A stretch of DNA of 64,000 nucleotides from JAMXLO01 sp963794185 (GTDB taxonomy: Bacteria; Pseudomonadota; Alphaproteobacteria; Acetobacterales; Acetobacteraceae): contig CAWCDM010000103.1 of assembly GCA_963794185.1 (NCBI GenBank), forward strand, positions 6,563 to 70,562, given 5' to 3'. Of the stretch, positions 27,834 to 37,020 are shown piece by piece. Each line of letters opens with the position of its first letter. Positions within the stretch are counted from its first letter, which is position 1. The position numbers and the translations under genes were made by a program. The notes beneath the pieces were generated by a model. The model did no database searches, was not told where the DNA came from, and worked only from the letters and a program-made list of their open reading frames with translations.

Positions 27834-28859
27834 TCAGACCTCCGGCTTCGATACAAACAGGTTCATTCCCAGCTGCGCGGCAAGAAACCTGGCGACAAGC
27901 TGACCCTTGACACTGTTGCCGGCATGGTCGAGCGGCGGAGCGAACGTTCCCAGCCCTCCCTTGCCCGGAGAGACAGTGACGATCCCCCCGCCGATGCCGC
28001 TCTTGCCCGGCAGCCCTATGTCATAAAGCCAGTCCCCGAGGTCTCGTAAAGTCCGGCAGTCGCCATTGCCGCCAATGCATAGCGACAACTGTCGGCATCA
28101 ACAACCTGCTGTCGGGTCAGCGGATTCACGCCACCGTCGGCCAGCGTCGCACCCATGACCGCGAGATCCCGCGCCGACACGTTGAGCGAACATTGTCTGG
28201 TGTACAGATCGGTCGCTTCCGCAGGATCGAGGTAGATCCGCCCATAGCTCTGCAGCAGGCGGGCGATGCTCTGGTTGCGGAAATTGGTTTCGGACGCAGA
28301 GGCATAAACCTCGGCATTGAGCGACAGCGTGCGGCCGGCAAAACGCGACAGCCCATCGTGGATAAACTGCCAACGCGCATCGACAGTCGTGCCGGACACA
28401 AGGCTTGTGGTCGCGATCGCGCCGGGATTGACCATCGGGTTCGTCCGTCCGTCGCGGCCCTGCTCGATCGCCGACAGTGCATTGAACGGCAGCCCGGTAC
28501 TGTTCACGCCCAGCCTGTCCCGCGCCTCCTCGGCCCCGAGGCATTGGCAGACCAGAGCGAAGACGAAGGGCTTCGACACGCTCATGATCGAGAATTCATG
28601 GTCTGCATCACCGGCCGGATAGACATTGCCGCTGGTCGCCGACGACGCACACGCCGAACAGGTCGCTGGGCACTCTTGCGAGTGCTGGATAGACATCCGA
28701 GTTCCTGCCCTCGGTATTTCCCCTGAAGCGGTCGTATGCGCGCTTCACGGTCGCCATAACCAGATCGGGGGTCGGCAGGTGACCGGTGGATATGTAGCCG
28801 GGCCCAGCCGCCGCATTGGCCTCAACATGCGTGCTGGCACCGAGTCGTTCCGATGTCAT
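27834..28859 (-). pseudogene. glsA: Glutaminase, two frameshifts as read
   Basis: The serine-type glutaminase family (glutamine to glutamate plus ammonia) is recognisable across three blocks: an N-terminal part (YISTGHLPTPDLVMATVKRA, ALARVPSDLFGVCVV), a long middle part with the catalytic S-x-x-K motif SVSKPF, GLPFNALSAIEQG, NPMVNPGAIATTS and ASETNFRNQSIARLL, and a C-terminal part DWLYDIGLPGKSGIGGGIV. The breaks are near 28640 (one extra base) and near 28035 in a G run (one base missing); the two cancel, giving about 341 residues. All catalytic signatures are intact. ATG start at 28859. Beta-lactamase-fold glutaminases are cytoplasmic, salt-tolerant and often acid-resistance linked. Confidence 0.85.
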
Positions 28860-29160
28860 TCGCCGATCACCCTGTTTCGCTCGACGCGAAGGGTAGAGCC
28901 TTCCTGCAAGGTTGCGACACCTTCCGCGAATCGTGCACCATGGTCGTCACATTAGCAATCTGCACGATACTGGCGATACGCTCAGAATCCCGCGATTGGG
29001 CCACCCATCCCAATCCTGGCCGGCTGTATCGCGATTCTCGCATCTGCGGAAATCAGCGCAGACAGTGCAGAGAGTCAAATGGTAATGGACGAAGGAGAGG
29101 AAGACGACCGATCTCCTTGCTTGCCGCTGACAGCGTTCGCAGTCTCACGAGTGATGGTGC
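28860..29160. other. Divergent intergenic region (glutaminase / lipase)
   Basis: Three hundred bases between divergent genes. Promoters are expected, but I cannot point to convincing -35/-10 boxes. No repeat or RNA gene is seen. Confidence 0.35.
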
Positions 29161-30303
29161 ATGAGCTTCCTGACCACGTTTCCCGAAGACGTTTATCCGA
29201 CCCATCGGCTGGCCGAGACGATCGAGACAGATGCATTCGACATCGAGCTGGCACAGGCACTCATGTGGATGTCACAGGCCGCCTACGAAACCACGGCGGA
29301 CCGATCCGAGGTGGGCGCGGAGCGCAAACTGGAGCGCATTCTGGACCGGTGGGGCTTCGCATGCCGCGCGAGGCTCAGTCAGGGCGGCACGGAGGGATTC
29401 GTCGCCGAGAGCGAGACGACCCTCGTTGTTGCGTTCGCAGGTACCGACCCGGTGGTAGCGGCCAACTGGATCACGGATTTCAACATCCGCACCGGGTCCG
29501 GAGGCGTTCACCGCGGCTTCGCCGACGGCGTCGAAGGCGTTTGGCCCGCTCTGGTCGCGGCGCTCGCGGGGACCACCAAACGCATTTTCCTGGTCGGCCA
29601 CAGCCTCGGCGGCGCGCTGGCAGTCGTGGCAGCCTGGCGTCTCACGGCGACGATCAGGGATCGGCGGACCGGATGCCAGCGCGGCGCGCGTATCGATGTG
29701 GGGCGCATCGCGGGTGTCCTCACCTTCGGCATGCCGCGCGCCGGCGATGAAGCGTTCGCGGCGGCCTACAGGTCGCGCGGCCTGTGGCAGAAGACGGCCC
29801 GCCTGGAATATGGCAGCGACATCGTCCCGTCGCTTCCGCCCGCCGCAGACCGGGCAGCTCGCCTTCCGCCACGTCGGGCCTGGCGCTTCACTGCCCGCAC
29901 GGCGGTCAATTCAAGGATTCGCTGCCGCCGCGGGACGATCCTGATGATCGCGATCGACCTGGCGCAGCTGGAGGAACTGCTCGGCATCACCGACCGCGGA
30001 ACGTTGCACAACGTCCGGGAGGCCTGGGACCGCATCCTGGACCATGGCGTTCCGCGTTCCCCGGCCGGTGGCACAGCCACGCTGATCATCGACAGGCTGC
30101 CATTTTTCCTCCGGGATCATTTGCAGGACTGCTACCTCGAAGCCCTTGGCTGGTCCTTCGCGCGGCCTTCGGAGTCCCGAGTGTCCATCAGCGCCGATGA
30201 TGCCGATGCGTTCGCGCACGCATCGGAGGTCCACATCGAGGAAGGCACGCGGCGGCCTTTCGGCACTGCTGCGGCGAATGCTTCCCGGCGGATGACTGAA
30301 TGA
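29161..30303 (+). CDS. Class 3 lipase-like hydrolase with a locally scrambled frame
   Basis: About 380 residues, reading frame open throughout. It has the class 3 lipase pattern: LVVAFAGTDPVVAANWITDF, the region GGVHRGFADGVEGVWPAL, the nucleophile elbow LVGHSLGGALAVVAAWRL (about residue 143) and LTFGMPRAGDEAF. The internal stretch at about 29845-29935 reads as Arg-rich nonsense in the annotated frame, yet the two other frames in succession give QTGQLAFRHVG and LALHCPHGGQFKDSLPP. Three single extra bases, each one frame step, would explain why the frame is restored afterwards. Catalytic Asp and His should lie in or after that stretch. There is no signal peptide. It begins with ATG, with AGTGATGGTGC before it. 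Confidence 0.72.
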   Translation: MSFLTTFPEDVYPTHRLAETIETDAFDIELAQALMWMSQAAYETTADRSEVGAERKLERILDRWGFACRARLSQGGTEGFVAESETTLVVAFAGTDPVVAANWITDFNIRTGSGGVHRGFADGVEGVWPALVAALAGTTKRIFLVGHSLGGALAVVAAWRLTATIRDRRTGCQRGARIDVGRIAGVLTFGMPRAGDEAFAAAYRSRGLWQKTARLEYGSDIVPSLPPAADRAARLPPRRAWRFTARTAVNSRIRCRRGTILMIAIDLAQLEELLGITDRGTLHNVREAWDRILDHGVPRSPAGGTATLIIDRLPFFLRDHLQDCYLEALGWSFARPSESRVSISADDADAFAHASEVHIEEGTRRPFGTAAANASRRMTE

Positions 30304-30490
30304 GCGGCTTGCCGCAATCGTCGTGGCCGCGTATCGCCATCGCAGCCTCGACATCGCCGGCTGCCCGTGATGGACTGCTTCGCGTCTCAGATCGGGCACC
30401 CACGAGCCGCCTTCGTCAGTCAATATCCGCAGTTGTGCGCGCCGGCTTTCGCGTTGTCGCGCCAACGGGCATTGAGGAACATCACACCGA

Positions 30491-31576
30491 ATGGCACCCG
30501 CCGAAGGCTCCAGCACAATGCGCGATCCAATCCAGAGAGCACGCCGAACAAGCGACCGCGGGCTCCGTGCGATGGTTGGCGTTGGAACCGCAATTCTCGT
30601 GGTCGCCGCCCTGGGCATCGCCGCGCCCGTCTTCGCGCCGCTGACCTTCGCGCTGTTCATCATCGCGATCGTCTGGCCCTTGCAGGCGCGGCTGCAGGCG
30701 CGGCTGCCGAAGCTCGTGGCGCTTGCGATCAGCATGCTCGCGACCATCGTGGTCATCGGCGCCTTCGCCTGGGTGATCACCTGGGGGCTCAGCCGGGTCG
30801 GACGCTACATCGTCACCGACGCCGCCCGGTTCCAGCTTCTTTACAACCAGATGACCGAATGGCTCGAAGGGCATGGCATCGTGGTTGAGAGCATCTGGGC
30901 CGAGCATTTCAACGTCGGCTGGGTGCTCCGAGCATTCCAGGAGATCACCACAAGGGTAAACGGCACGCTGAGCTTCTCGCTCGTCGTACTGATCTACGTC
31001 ATCCTGGGCCTCATGGAAGTCGACGACGCGGCCCGCAGGCTCCGCGGCATGAAGAACCAGGAAGCCGGACGGGTGCTGCTGACCGGCGGCGCCCGGACCG
31101 CCGCGAAGTTCCGGCGATACCTTCTGGTCCGCTCGCTGATGAGCGTGGTGACGGGTTTCCTGGTGTGGGGTTTCATCTCGCTCTGCGGACTTCCGCTCGC
31201 GCAGGAATGGGGCGTGATCGCCTTCGCACTCAACTACATCCCGTTCATCGGCCCATTGGTCGCAACGGTTCTGCCGACACTCTTCGCCATCGCGCAATTC
31301 GAGGCCTGGCAGAACGCGATCCTGGTCTTCGGATGTCTGAACCTCATCCAGTTCCTTGTCGGCAGCTATCTCGAGCCCCGGATAGCCGGCAGCATTCTTT
31401 CGATGTCGCCATTCATGGTGCTGTTCGCTGTCTTCTTCTGGACCTTTCTGTGGGGGATCGCCGGCGCGTTCATCGGCGTTCCCATCGTGATCGCGGTCCT
31501 GACCATCTGCGAGCAGCATGCATCGAGCCGCTGGGTGGCGGAGCTTTTCGGAGCGCCCGCCGTCGCACGCGACTGA
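30491..31576 (+). CDS. AI-2E family (UPF0118) transporter
   Basis: A 361-residue membrane protein of the AI-2E/TqsA/PerM family. The N-terminal helices (AILVVAALGIAAPVFAPLTF, LFIIAIVWPLQARLQARLP) are followed by a soluble amphipathic segment, and the C-terminal half carries the family signatures FALNYIPFIGPLVATVLP and FWTFLWGIAGAFIGVPIVIA. Members have been linked to autoinducer-2 export, Na+/H+ exchange and other export roles, so the substrate is open. The start is an ATG at 30491; an internal Met at residue 10 is an alternative. The next gene, a membrane metallophosphoesterase, starts 38 bases later and is probably in the same operon. Confidence 0.9.
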   Translation: MAPAEGSSTMRDPIQRARRTSDRGLRAMVGVGTAILVVAALGIAAPVFAPLTFALFIIAIVWPLQARLQARLPKLVALAISMLATIVVIGAFAWVITWGLSRVGRYIVTDAARFQLLYNQMTEWLEGHGIVVESIWAEHFNVGWVLRAFQEITTRVNGTLSFSLVVLIYVILGLMEVDDAARRLRGMKNQEAGRVLLTGGARTAAKFRRYLLVRSLMSVVTGFLVWGFISLCGLPLAQEWGVIAFALNYIPFIGPLVATVLPTLFAIAQFEAWQNAILVFGCLNLIQFLVGSYLEPRIAGSILSMSPFMVLFAVFFWTFLWGIAGAFIGVPIVIAVLTICEQHASSRWVAELFGAPAVARD

Positions 31577-31614
31577 TGGGCCGCCGGCCGGCCGGCGCAC
31601 CGAAGGAGACACCG

Positions 31615-33330
31615 ATGACGCCGATCCTCGATCCGCGAAACGGCGACATCGAGGACGATGCTTCCAGCACCAAGCGGCGATCGATGCTCTCGTTGGCGGG
31701 CAGCCTGCTCGCGGAGATCAGCCTGCCGAAGCTCGCCATTGCCTGGATGCTGCTGATCGGCTTTCCCGGCCTGCTGCTCGGAGCGGCGCCGCTTCTGGTC
31801 TCGATCTGGATCGCCGCGGTCTGGTCCCATGCCGCGAACATCTTCTACGAAATCCTGCCGGTGCTGTTGCTGCCGCCGCTCATGGCGATTGGCTGGTTCG
31901 GGGGCCGGCCACTCCTGCGGCTTGCCGAAAGCAGCTTCTGGTCGTTGAACGCGTTGGCCGTTCAACCCGCCTATATCGTGTTTCGCGAGGGCATTCGGCA
32001 CCTTGCCGAACAGCTGCTTGCGTCGCGGATCGAGCGAGGCCCGCCGCGGCTCCATTTCGCGCAGGCGCCGCGGCGGCATCGGGTCTCGCTGATCTGCGGG
32101 CTTGGGCTTCGGCGTCATCGATCCTGGTGTGGCCCGCTACGCGATGGGTCGGCAGCCTGGCGGATCTTACGCCGCTGCACCGGTTGGTGCCCGTCGTGTT
32201 GGCGAACAGTGTTGTGCTCATCTCCGGCTATTTTGCGGTGGCGGCGCTGATCTGGGGCATCGCCGATGCGACGATGGCCCAGCCGCGCGACCTGCGCGAC
32301 TTTGCGGCGCGAACAACCGGCTGGCCGAACCTGGCGCGTCGCACATCTGTCGGACATCCATACGGTCGGCGAGCGCTACGGATTTCGCATCGAGAGCGGC
32401 AGGTCCGGTCCACGCGGCAACGAGCGACTGAGGCAGACGCTGGCGCGGCTGGATGAGATCCATGCGGCGCATCCGCTGGACGTGATCCTGATAACGGGAG
32501 ACCTGACCGATGCCGGCCGCTCCGCGGAGTGGGCCGAGTTCTTCGCTGCGTTGGCCGCTTACCCACGACTGGTCGAATTGGTGATCGCGCTGCCGGGCAA
32601 CCACGACGTCAACGTGGTGGACCGCGCGAGCCCTGCCCGGATGGACCTGCCGACGAGTCCCATGAAGCGGCTGCGTCAGGTCCGGACGATCTCCGCACTC
32701 GGAATGCTGCAGGGCACGCGGCTTCAGGTTGTGGACAGCAAGGCAGGCAAACTCGGCGGCACCCTGGCCGATGCGCTGAAACGGCACGGCGGCGAGATGG
32801 CCGCCTTCGCCGACAATGGATCGGCACGCCTGTCGAGATCATTGGCCGGGCTGTGGGCGACGATCTTTCCCATGGTCATGCCGCCGGACACGGACGATGG
32901 GCTCGGGATCGTCGTGTTGAACTCCAACGCCGAGACGCATTTTTCGTTTACCAATGCGCTGGGCCTGGTATCGGCCGAGCAGGCCCGCGCCTTCGAGATT
33001 GCCGCCAGACAATATCCGCGCGCCTGCTGGATCGTGGCTCTGCACCATCACGTCATCGAATACCCCAGACCCGCCAAGGCGTTGTCGGAGCGCATCGGGA
33101 CGGCGCTGATCAACGGCAGTTGGTTCATCCGTCGGCTGCAGCATCTGGCCGACCATGTCGTGATCATGCATGGTCATCGGCATATCGATTGGATCGGGGA
33201 GTGCGGGGGCCTTCTGATCGTATCCGCGCCTTCCCCCGTCATGGAGGCGACCGATTGCCCGGAAACCTATTTCTACGTGCATACTCTTGACCATTGGCAC
33301 GGATGGACGGCTCAGGCTGCTGAATCCTGA
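31615..33330 (+). pseudogene. Membrane-anchored metallophosphoesterase, frameshifts as read
   Basis: ATG after GAAGGAGACACCG. The N-terminal part (about 31615-32060) encodes helices including LAIAWMLLIGFPGLLLGAAP and EILPVLLLPPLMAIGWFGG. A further hydrophobic stretch (VPVVLANSVVLISGYFAVAA) is in another frame at about 32085-32330. The enzyme domain then returns to the first frame: VAHLSDIHTVG, ITGDLTDAG, ALPGNHDVN and VVIMHGHRHIDWIG, the four metal-binding motifs of calcineurin-like phosphoesterases. Two opposite shifts, near 32060-32100 and near 32320-32340, reconcile the frames (about 571 residues). The polarity suggests the catalytic domain sits on the cytoplasmic side or periplasm depending on helix count, which I cannot settle. 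Confidence 0.75.
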
Positions 33331-33526
33331 GCGGATCGGCGTGCGCGGACAGCCAGGTTGCCGACGAAGCATGGACGTAATGTTGCTGCCATCGAATCCC
33401 GTCGGCCCTACGCTTGTTCCGCTCCGACAAACGGGTCGCTACCCGGCGGCGCTGCGGGATCCTCCGACGCTGTCGCGCGCGCCACTCAGCCAATGACACG
33501 ATTGCCAGCGCGTTGAACGCGGTGGG

Positions 33527-34543
33527 TTAGAAAGCGCGGAGGCAATCGCTTAAATTGCGGGCCTCGGCGCTGACCCGATCCCTCGGCGTCGCCGCCGGTG
33601 CCAGTCCGGCCAAAGCAGCGGCCCGCACGTCACTCGGGCTCATGCCAAATTCCTGCCGGAAAGCCCGGCTGAAGCCTGACGCGTCAGCGAAACAAAATTC
33701 TTCGGCAATCGCCGCGATTCGCTTGGTGTTCGACACATCGCACAGAGCCGCATGGCCGTCCAATAGACGCTGGCGCTGGATGTAGCGAGACACACCGTTC
33801 TCGCTTTCCAAAAGACGGTATAGCTGAGACCGGGAGGTGCCCACTTCGCGGCACAGTGTGTCGGGTCCCAGAGACGGCGAACGCAGGTGGCTGCGGACAG
33901 CCCGCCGCACCTTTTCCAGCCGGCCGAGGCCGATCTGGCTTGCGGCGATGGCTATCCGATCGGGCGACGGCGCGATGCAGGCCCCGACCATCGCGCGGAC
34001 GGCACCCGTCAGCCGCGACAGATCCTCGGACGTCAAATTCGGAAGATTTCGCTCCAGCAGGAGCATGTAATCGGCGAGCAGGTTTCCGAGCGGCGTGTTG
34101 AGCACCGTCCCCCGCGCCGCATCGAGCATCGGCGCAATCTCGCAGAAGCTATCTCGCGCCAGGTAGAACTGCAGGCGGTCATCCTGGCTCCGTTTGCTTG
34201 CCAGTTCACTCCCCAGCGACAGGACGAATGGCACTCCGGCAGGTGCCTCCAGCGATGCGTCGTCGGTGCTGACGGCGGTGGTGACGCGACGTCCGAGGGT
34301 GATGACCCAGTGATCCACCGGGTTGCGCCGTATCAGGGACTTCGTGCGGGTGACCTGTATCGCGGGAGCGGAGACACGGCTGACCCCAAGCCCGTCCAGC
34401 TGCCACAACTGGGTCTCCGCCGCGAAGCCCTGATCGTGCGTTTGCTGAGGTACCACTTCGAACACGGAGTGGAACCAGGTGCGCCAAGCTTCGAATTGAT
34501 CCGGCGCCGGCAGCGAGTGAGTGGCGAATCTCTCTGGAGTCAT
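33527..34543 (-). CDS. AraC-family transcriptional regulator
   Basis: A 338-residue protein. The C-terminal hundred residues carry two helix-turn-helix motifs of the AraC/XylS fold: LCREVGTSRSQLYRLLESE and the second in IAAIAEEFCFADASGFSRAF followed by RQEFGMSPSDVRAAAL. The N-terminal part resembles the AraC-binding-like (PF14525) sensor domain (FEAWRTWFHSVFEVV...). The inducer is unknown. An IS1380-type element begins about 80 bases upstream of its ATG, so its natural promoter may have been separated from the gene. Confidence 0.9.
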   Translation of the reverse strand: MTPERFATHSLPAPDQFEAWRTWFHSVFEVVPQQTHDQGFAAETQLWQLDGLGVSRVSAPAIQVTRTKSLIRRNPVDHWVITLGRRVTTAVSTDDASLEAPAGVPFVLSLGSELASKRSQDDRLQFYLARDSFCEIAPMLDAARGTVLNTPLGNLLADYMLLLERNLPNLTSEDLSRLTGAVRAMVGACIAPSPDRIAIAASQIGLGRLEKVRRAVRSHLRSPSLGPDTLCREVGTSRSQLYRLLESENGVSRYIQRQRLLDGHAALCDVSNTKRIAAIAEEFCFADASGFSRAFRQEFGMSPSDVRAAALAGLAPAATPRDRVSAEARNLSDCLRAF

Positions 34544-34622
34544 CGTTTCCTGACCCGGTCACTCCAGCGCTGAGGCTCAGGTGCGTAGCAAGAACAGTCG
34601 TGACGATTGGCCAGTCGATACT

Positions 34623-34635
34623 TAGCCCGCATTAT
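34623..34635 (+). repeat. Left terminal inverted repeat of the IS1380 element
   Basis: TAGCCCGCATTAT, the exact reverse complement of 36234-36246. Positions just outside the repeat no longer match the other end. Confidence 0.85.
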
Positions 34636-34796
34636 TCGTAGCCACCCATTGACACTCCGCCGCCACGAAAGTCATTCCATCTCCGGTTGTGCGGACATGT
34701 CGTCGCGCGGCCACTTTCCGGTGGTCGTTGCGGGAGGCTTGGGTCTCGGTTGGAGGTTGACGGAACGGGCGATGGGCGGGGCGGCGGCCCCGCGGC

Positions 34797-36146
34797 TCAG
34801 ACGGTCAGGCGCGGCAAACGTCCCAGCATCAGTGTGAAGATGACCTGATCCGGCGTGCTGGTCGGCAGGTGCAGCTTGATCTGCCGCTTCAGGTCCACCA
34901 CGCGAACGGCGAGCTTGACCAGTCGCAGGCGCAGAGTATCGAACTGCATGACGCGCCACGATGAGCGTCGCGGCATCAGCATGCGCAGGTGCCACATCAT
35001 CCAATAGGCGCCGGCATGCAGGAACAGCCGCAGCTGGTTGGCGCTCGAGGTGTGGCACGAGGTGCGGTCGGCCGCCAGGTGGGTCTTGAACGACTTGATA
35101 TGGTTCTCCGCCCGGCCGCGCTGGCAATAAACCTTTTCATAGATGGTGCGAGGCGTACCGGCATCGAGGTTGGTGGCGATGAAGCGCGTGTCCACGCCGT
35201 CGGGCCCAGCTTCGATGCGGGCGATGATGCGTTCGACGCGATCCCAACTCGCGGCGCCGTCGTAGAATTCCTTGAACCGCCGGAGCTTGTCGGGACCACC
35301 CGCGGCGGCGAAGCGCGCCGCCGTGCACTGCTCCAGGGTGTCGATATGACGCCGCAACGTCGTCGTCGTGGCGACACCGAGGACGTAATCAACGCGGTTG
35401 GCGCGGCAGAAGCGGAGCACTTCGGGCGTGCAATAATGGCTGTCGCCGCGCAGCAGGATCTCGACCCGAGGCCAATGGCCGCGAATGCGCGCGATCAGGC
35501 GACGCAGCAGCGTCACGATCTCGCGCCCGTCCGGACGTCGCGCCGGGCGCAGCACGGCACCCACCAGGCGACCGTCGCCATCGAACACCACGATCGGCTG
35601 GAAGCCGTACTCATCGTAGTAGGCGTTGAACAGCCGCAACTGCTGGCCGCCATGAGCCGCATCGAAGGTATCGTCAACGTCCAGCACGATCCGGCGCGGT
35701 ACGTGGCGGAAGCTGTCGCAGTAGAAATCGACCATGGCGTAGCCCATGCGCAGCAGGGTGCGCTTGTCCGGCAGGTTCTCCAGTCGCGAGATCGTCGGCT
35801 GCGAGCACAATGCGCCGTCTTCTGGCAGGCGTCCCATCGCCAGCTTGAACATCGGATCATGCCGCAGCGCATCAGCATCGTTACCGTCTTCGTAGCCCGC
35901 GGCGATCATCAGCATGCGGAAGCGGACGATCTCGTCGAGTTGGTGGGTGACCTGTTCCGGCACACGCGGGTCGGCGATGCAGCCCGCCACGCGAGCGGCG
36001 ATGCCAAGCCGCTGTTCGATCTCCCGCAGTGCCAGAAGACCGCCGTCGGACGACAGCAGGCCACCGTCAAAACGAGCGATGATTGGTTTGCCAGCAACCG
36101 GCGACAACCCCGGCAGCGACGTGGCAGATGCAACTTTGGCGCGCAT
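34797..36146 (-). CDS. IS1380-family transposase
   Basis: A 449-residue DDE transposase. The start FDGGLLSSDGGLLALREIEQ is the usual IS1380 N-terminus. Catalytic acids are in LDVDDTFDAAHGG (first Asp), LLRGDSHYCTPEVL (second Asp) and CQRGRAENHIKSFK (Glu in the Y-x-R-x-x-x-E motif). The gene looks intact, so the element may still be mobile. Transcription runs leftwards, toward the AraC gene, leaving about 170 bases of element after the stop. Confidence 0.95.
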   Translation of the reverse strand: MRAKVASATSLPGLSPVAGKPIIARFDGGLLSSDGGLLALREIEQRLGIAARVAGCIADPRVPEQVTHQLDEIVRFRMLMIAAGYEDGNDADALRHDPMFKLAMGRLPEDGALCSQPTISRLENLPDKRTLLRMGYAMVDFYCDSFRHVPRRIVLDVDDTFDAAHGGQQLRLFNAYYDEYGFQPIVVFDGDGRLVGAVLRPARRPDGREIVTLLRRLIARIRGHWPRVEILLRGDSHYCTPEVLRFCRANRVDYVLGVATTTTLRRHIDTLEQCTAARFAAAGGPDKLRRFKEFYDGAASWDRVERIIARIEAGPDGVDTRFIATNLDAGTPRTIYEKVYCQRGRAENHIKSFKTHLAADRTSCHTSSANQLRLFLHAGAYWMMWHLRMLMPRRSSWRVMQFDTLRLRLVKLAVRVVDLKRQIKLHLPTSTPDQVIFTLMLGRLPRLTV

Positions 36147-36233
36147 GGTGTTTCAGCTTTCCGATGGGAATCGGTCCGACACCAATTCCTACATCGGATC
36201 AACAGGTTGTACCAGACCCTTCAGATGCGCTGC

Positions 36234-36246
36234 ATAATGCGGGCTA
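36234..36246 (-). repeat. Right terminal inverted repeat of the IS1380 element
   Basis: ATAATGCGGGCTA, exactly complementary to the left end at 34623-34635; it lies about 90 bases upstream of the transposase ATG. Confidence 0.85.
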
Positions 36247-37020
36247 GCACTCGGCGCAGGGGATGGCCAGTCAACTGGATAGCTGGTCGAGTCGCACTGT
36301 CGAATCGTACTGCGATGATCTTTCAGTACCGGACGTGAATCTCTCAGCTCATCTGGCTCCCACGATCCGACGAACGGAGCTACCTTTGTCAGCCGTTCCG
36401 GCCCGGTCGATCATGACAATTCGATCGAGCCGCGGCATCGAACGAAAATGCTGTCAATGTCCATCGTGGAGTGCAACGACGCCTGCCGGGTCGCGTTGCG
36501 GTTCGTGGACGGAACGGTCGCCGCTCGCGCCACTGCAGCCCACATCGAGGCGCGCTGGGCCGCTTGCGGCTCCCTTGGCGTATGGCATGTGCTACTGCAG
36601 TACCTGCAGGACTTCAGTTGGCTCGTTCGGGGTCACGCCGTTGACGCCGCAGCGAAAGCCCGACGCTGTCACATCAATGCATCGTCCGCCAAGGAATGCC
36701 GAGACGTGAACGTCAAGCGCTCCACAAGGTCCTGCACCCCTTCGCGCCGATGTCCTGACGCGCGATTCGGAGGATGGCCACACGTTGGGGCGGCGCAACA
36801 GCCTCGTCCCGGATCACCAGAGGATCCCCGGCCGGCATCGTCACCGGAACGGCCAGCAACTGGCCGCTTGCAATGAGCGAGCGTGGCGACTGATCACCGT
36901 GTTCATCCCAGTTGCCGACGACGGGCGCCGGGAAACCACTGCACGCGAACGCCACGGCCCATCGATCTCGTGCAGCCGCCGAGGTTGGACAGTGGACACG
37001 ATGCCGTGGGCGCCAAGAGA
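36247..37020. other. Gene-poor stretch next to the IS element
   Basis: About 770 bases between the IS and the MFS transporter stop. Two modest open frames exist (36448-36876 forward, 142 residues; 36713-36955 reverse, 80 residues), but neither has a recognisable domain, a good ribosome binding site or a convincing composition. The stretch may hold a decayed gene left from IS activity. No RNA gene or repeat was seen. Confidence 0.4.

Larger units (their letters stand above)
34623..36246. mobile_element. IS1380-family insertion sequence
   Basis: A 1.6-kb element with 13-bp perfect terminal inverted repeats (TAGCCCGCATTAT at the left, its complement at the right) and a single transposase gene on the minus strand. 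Length and transposase fit the IS1380 family. I could not find a clear target-site duplication next to the repeats, so the exact outer ends may be off by a few bases. The element sits between the AraC gene and a gene-poor stretch. Confidence 0.85.

Noticed and set aside
34608..36272. Nine-base direct match TGGCCAGTC on both sides of the IS
   Set aside because: The copies are 6 and 17 bases away from the element ends, not adjacent, so not a target-site duplication.
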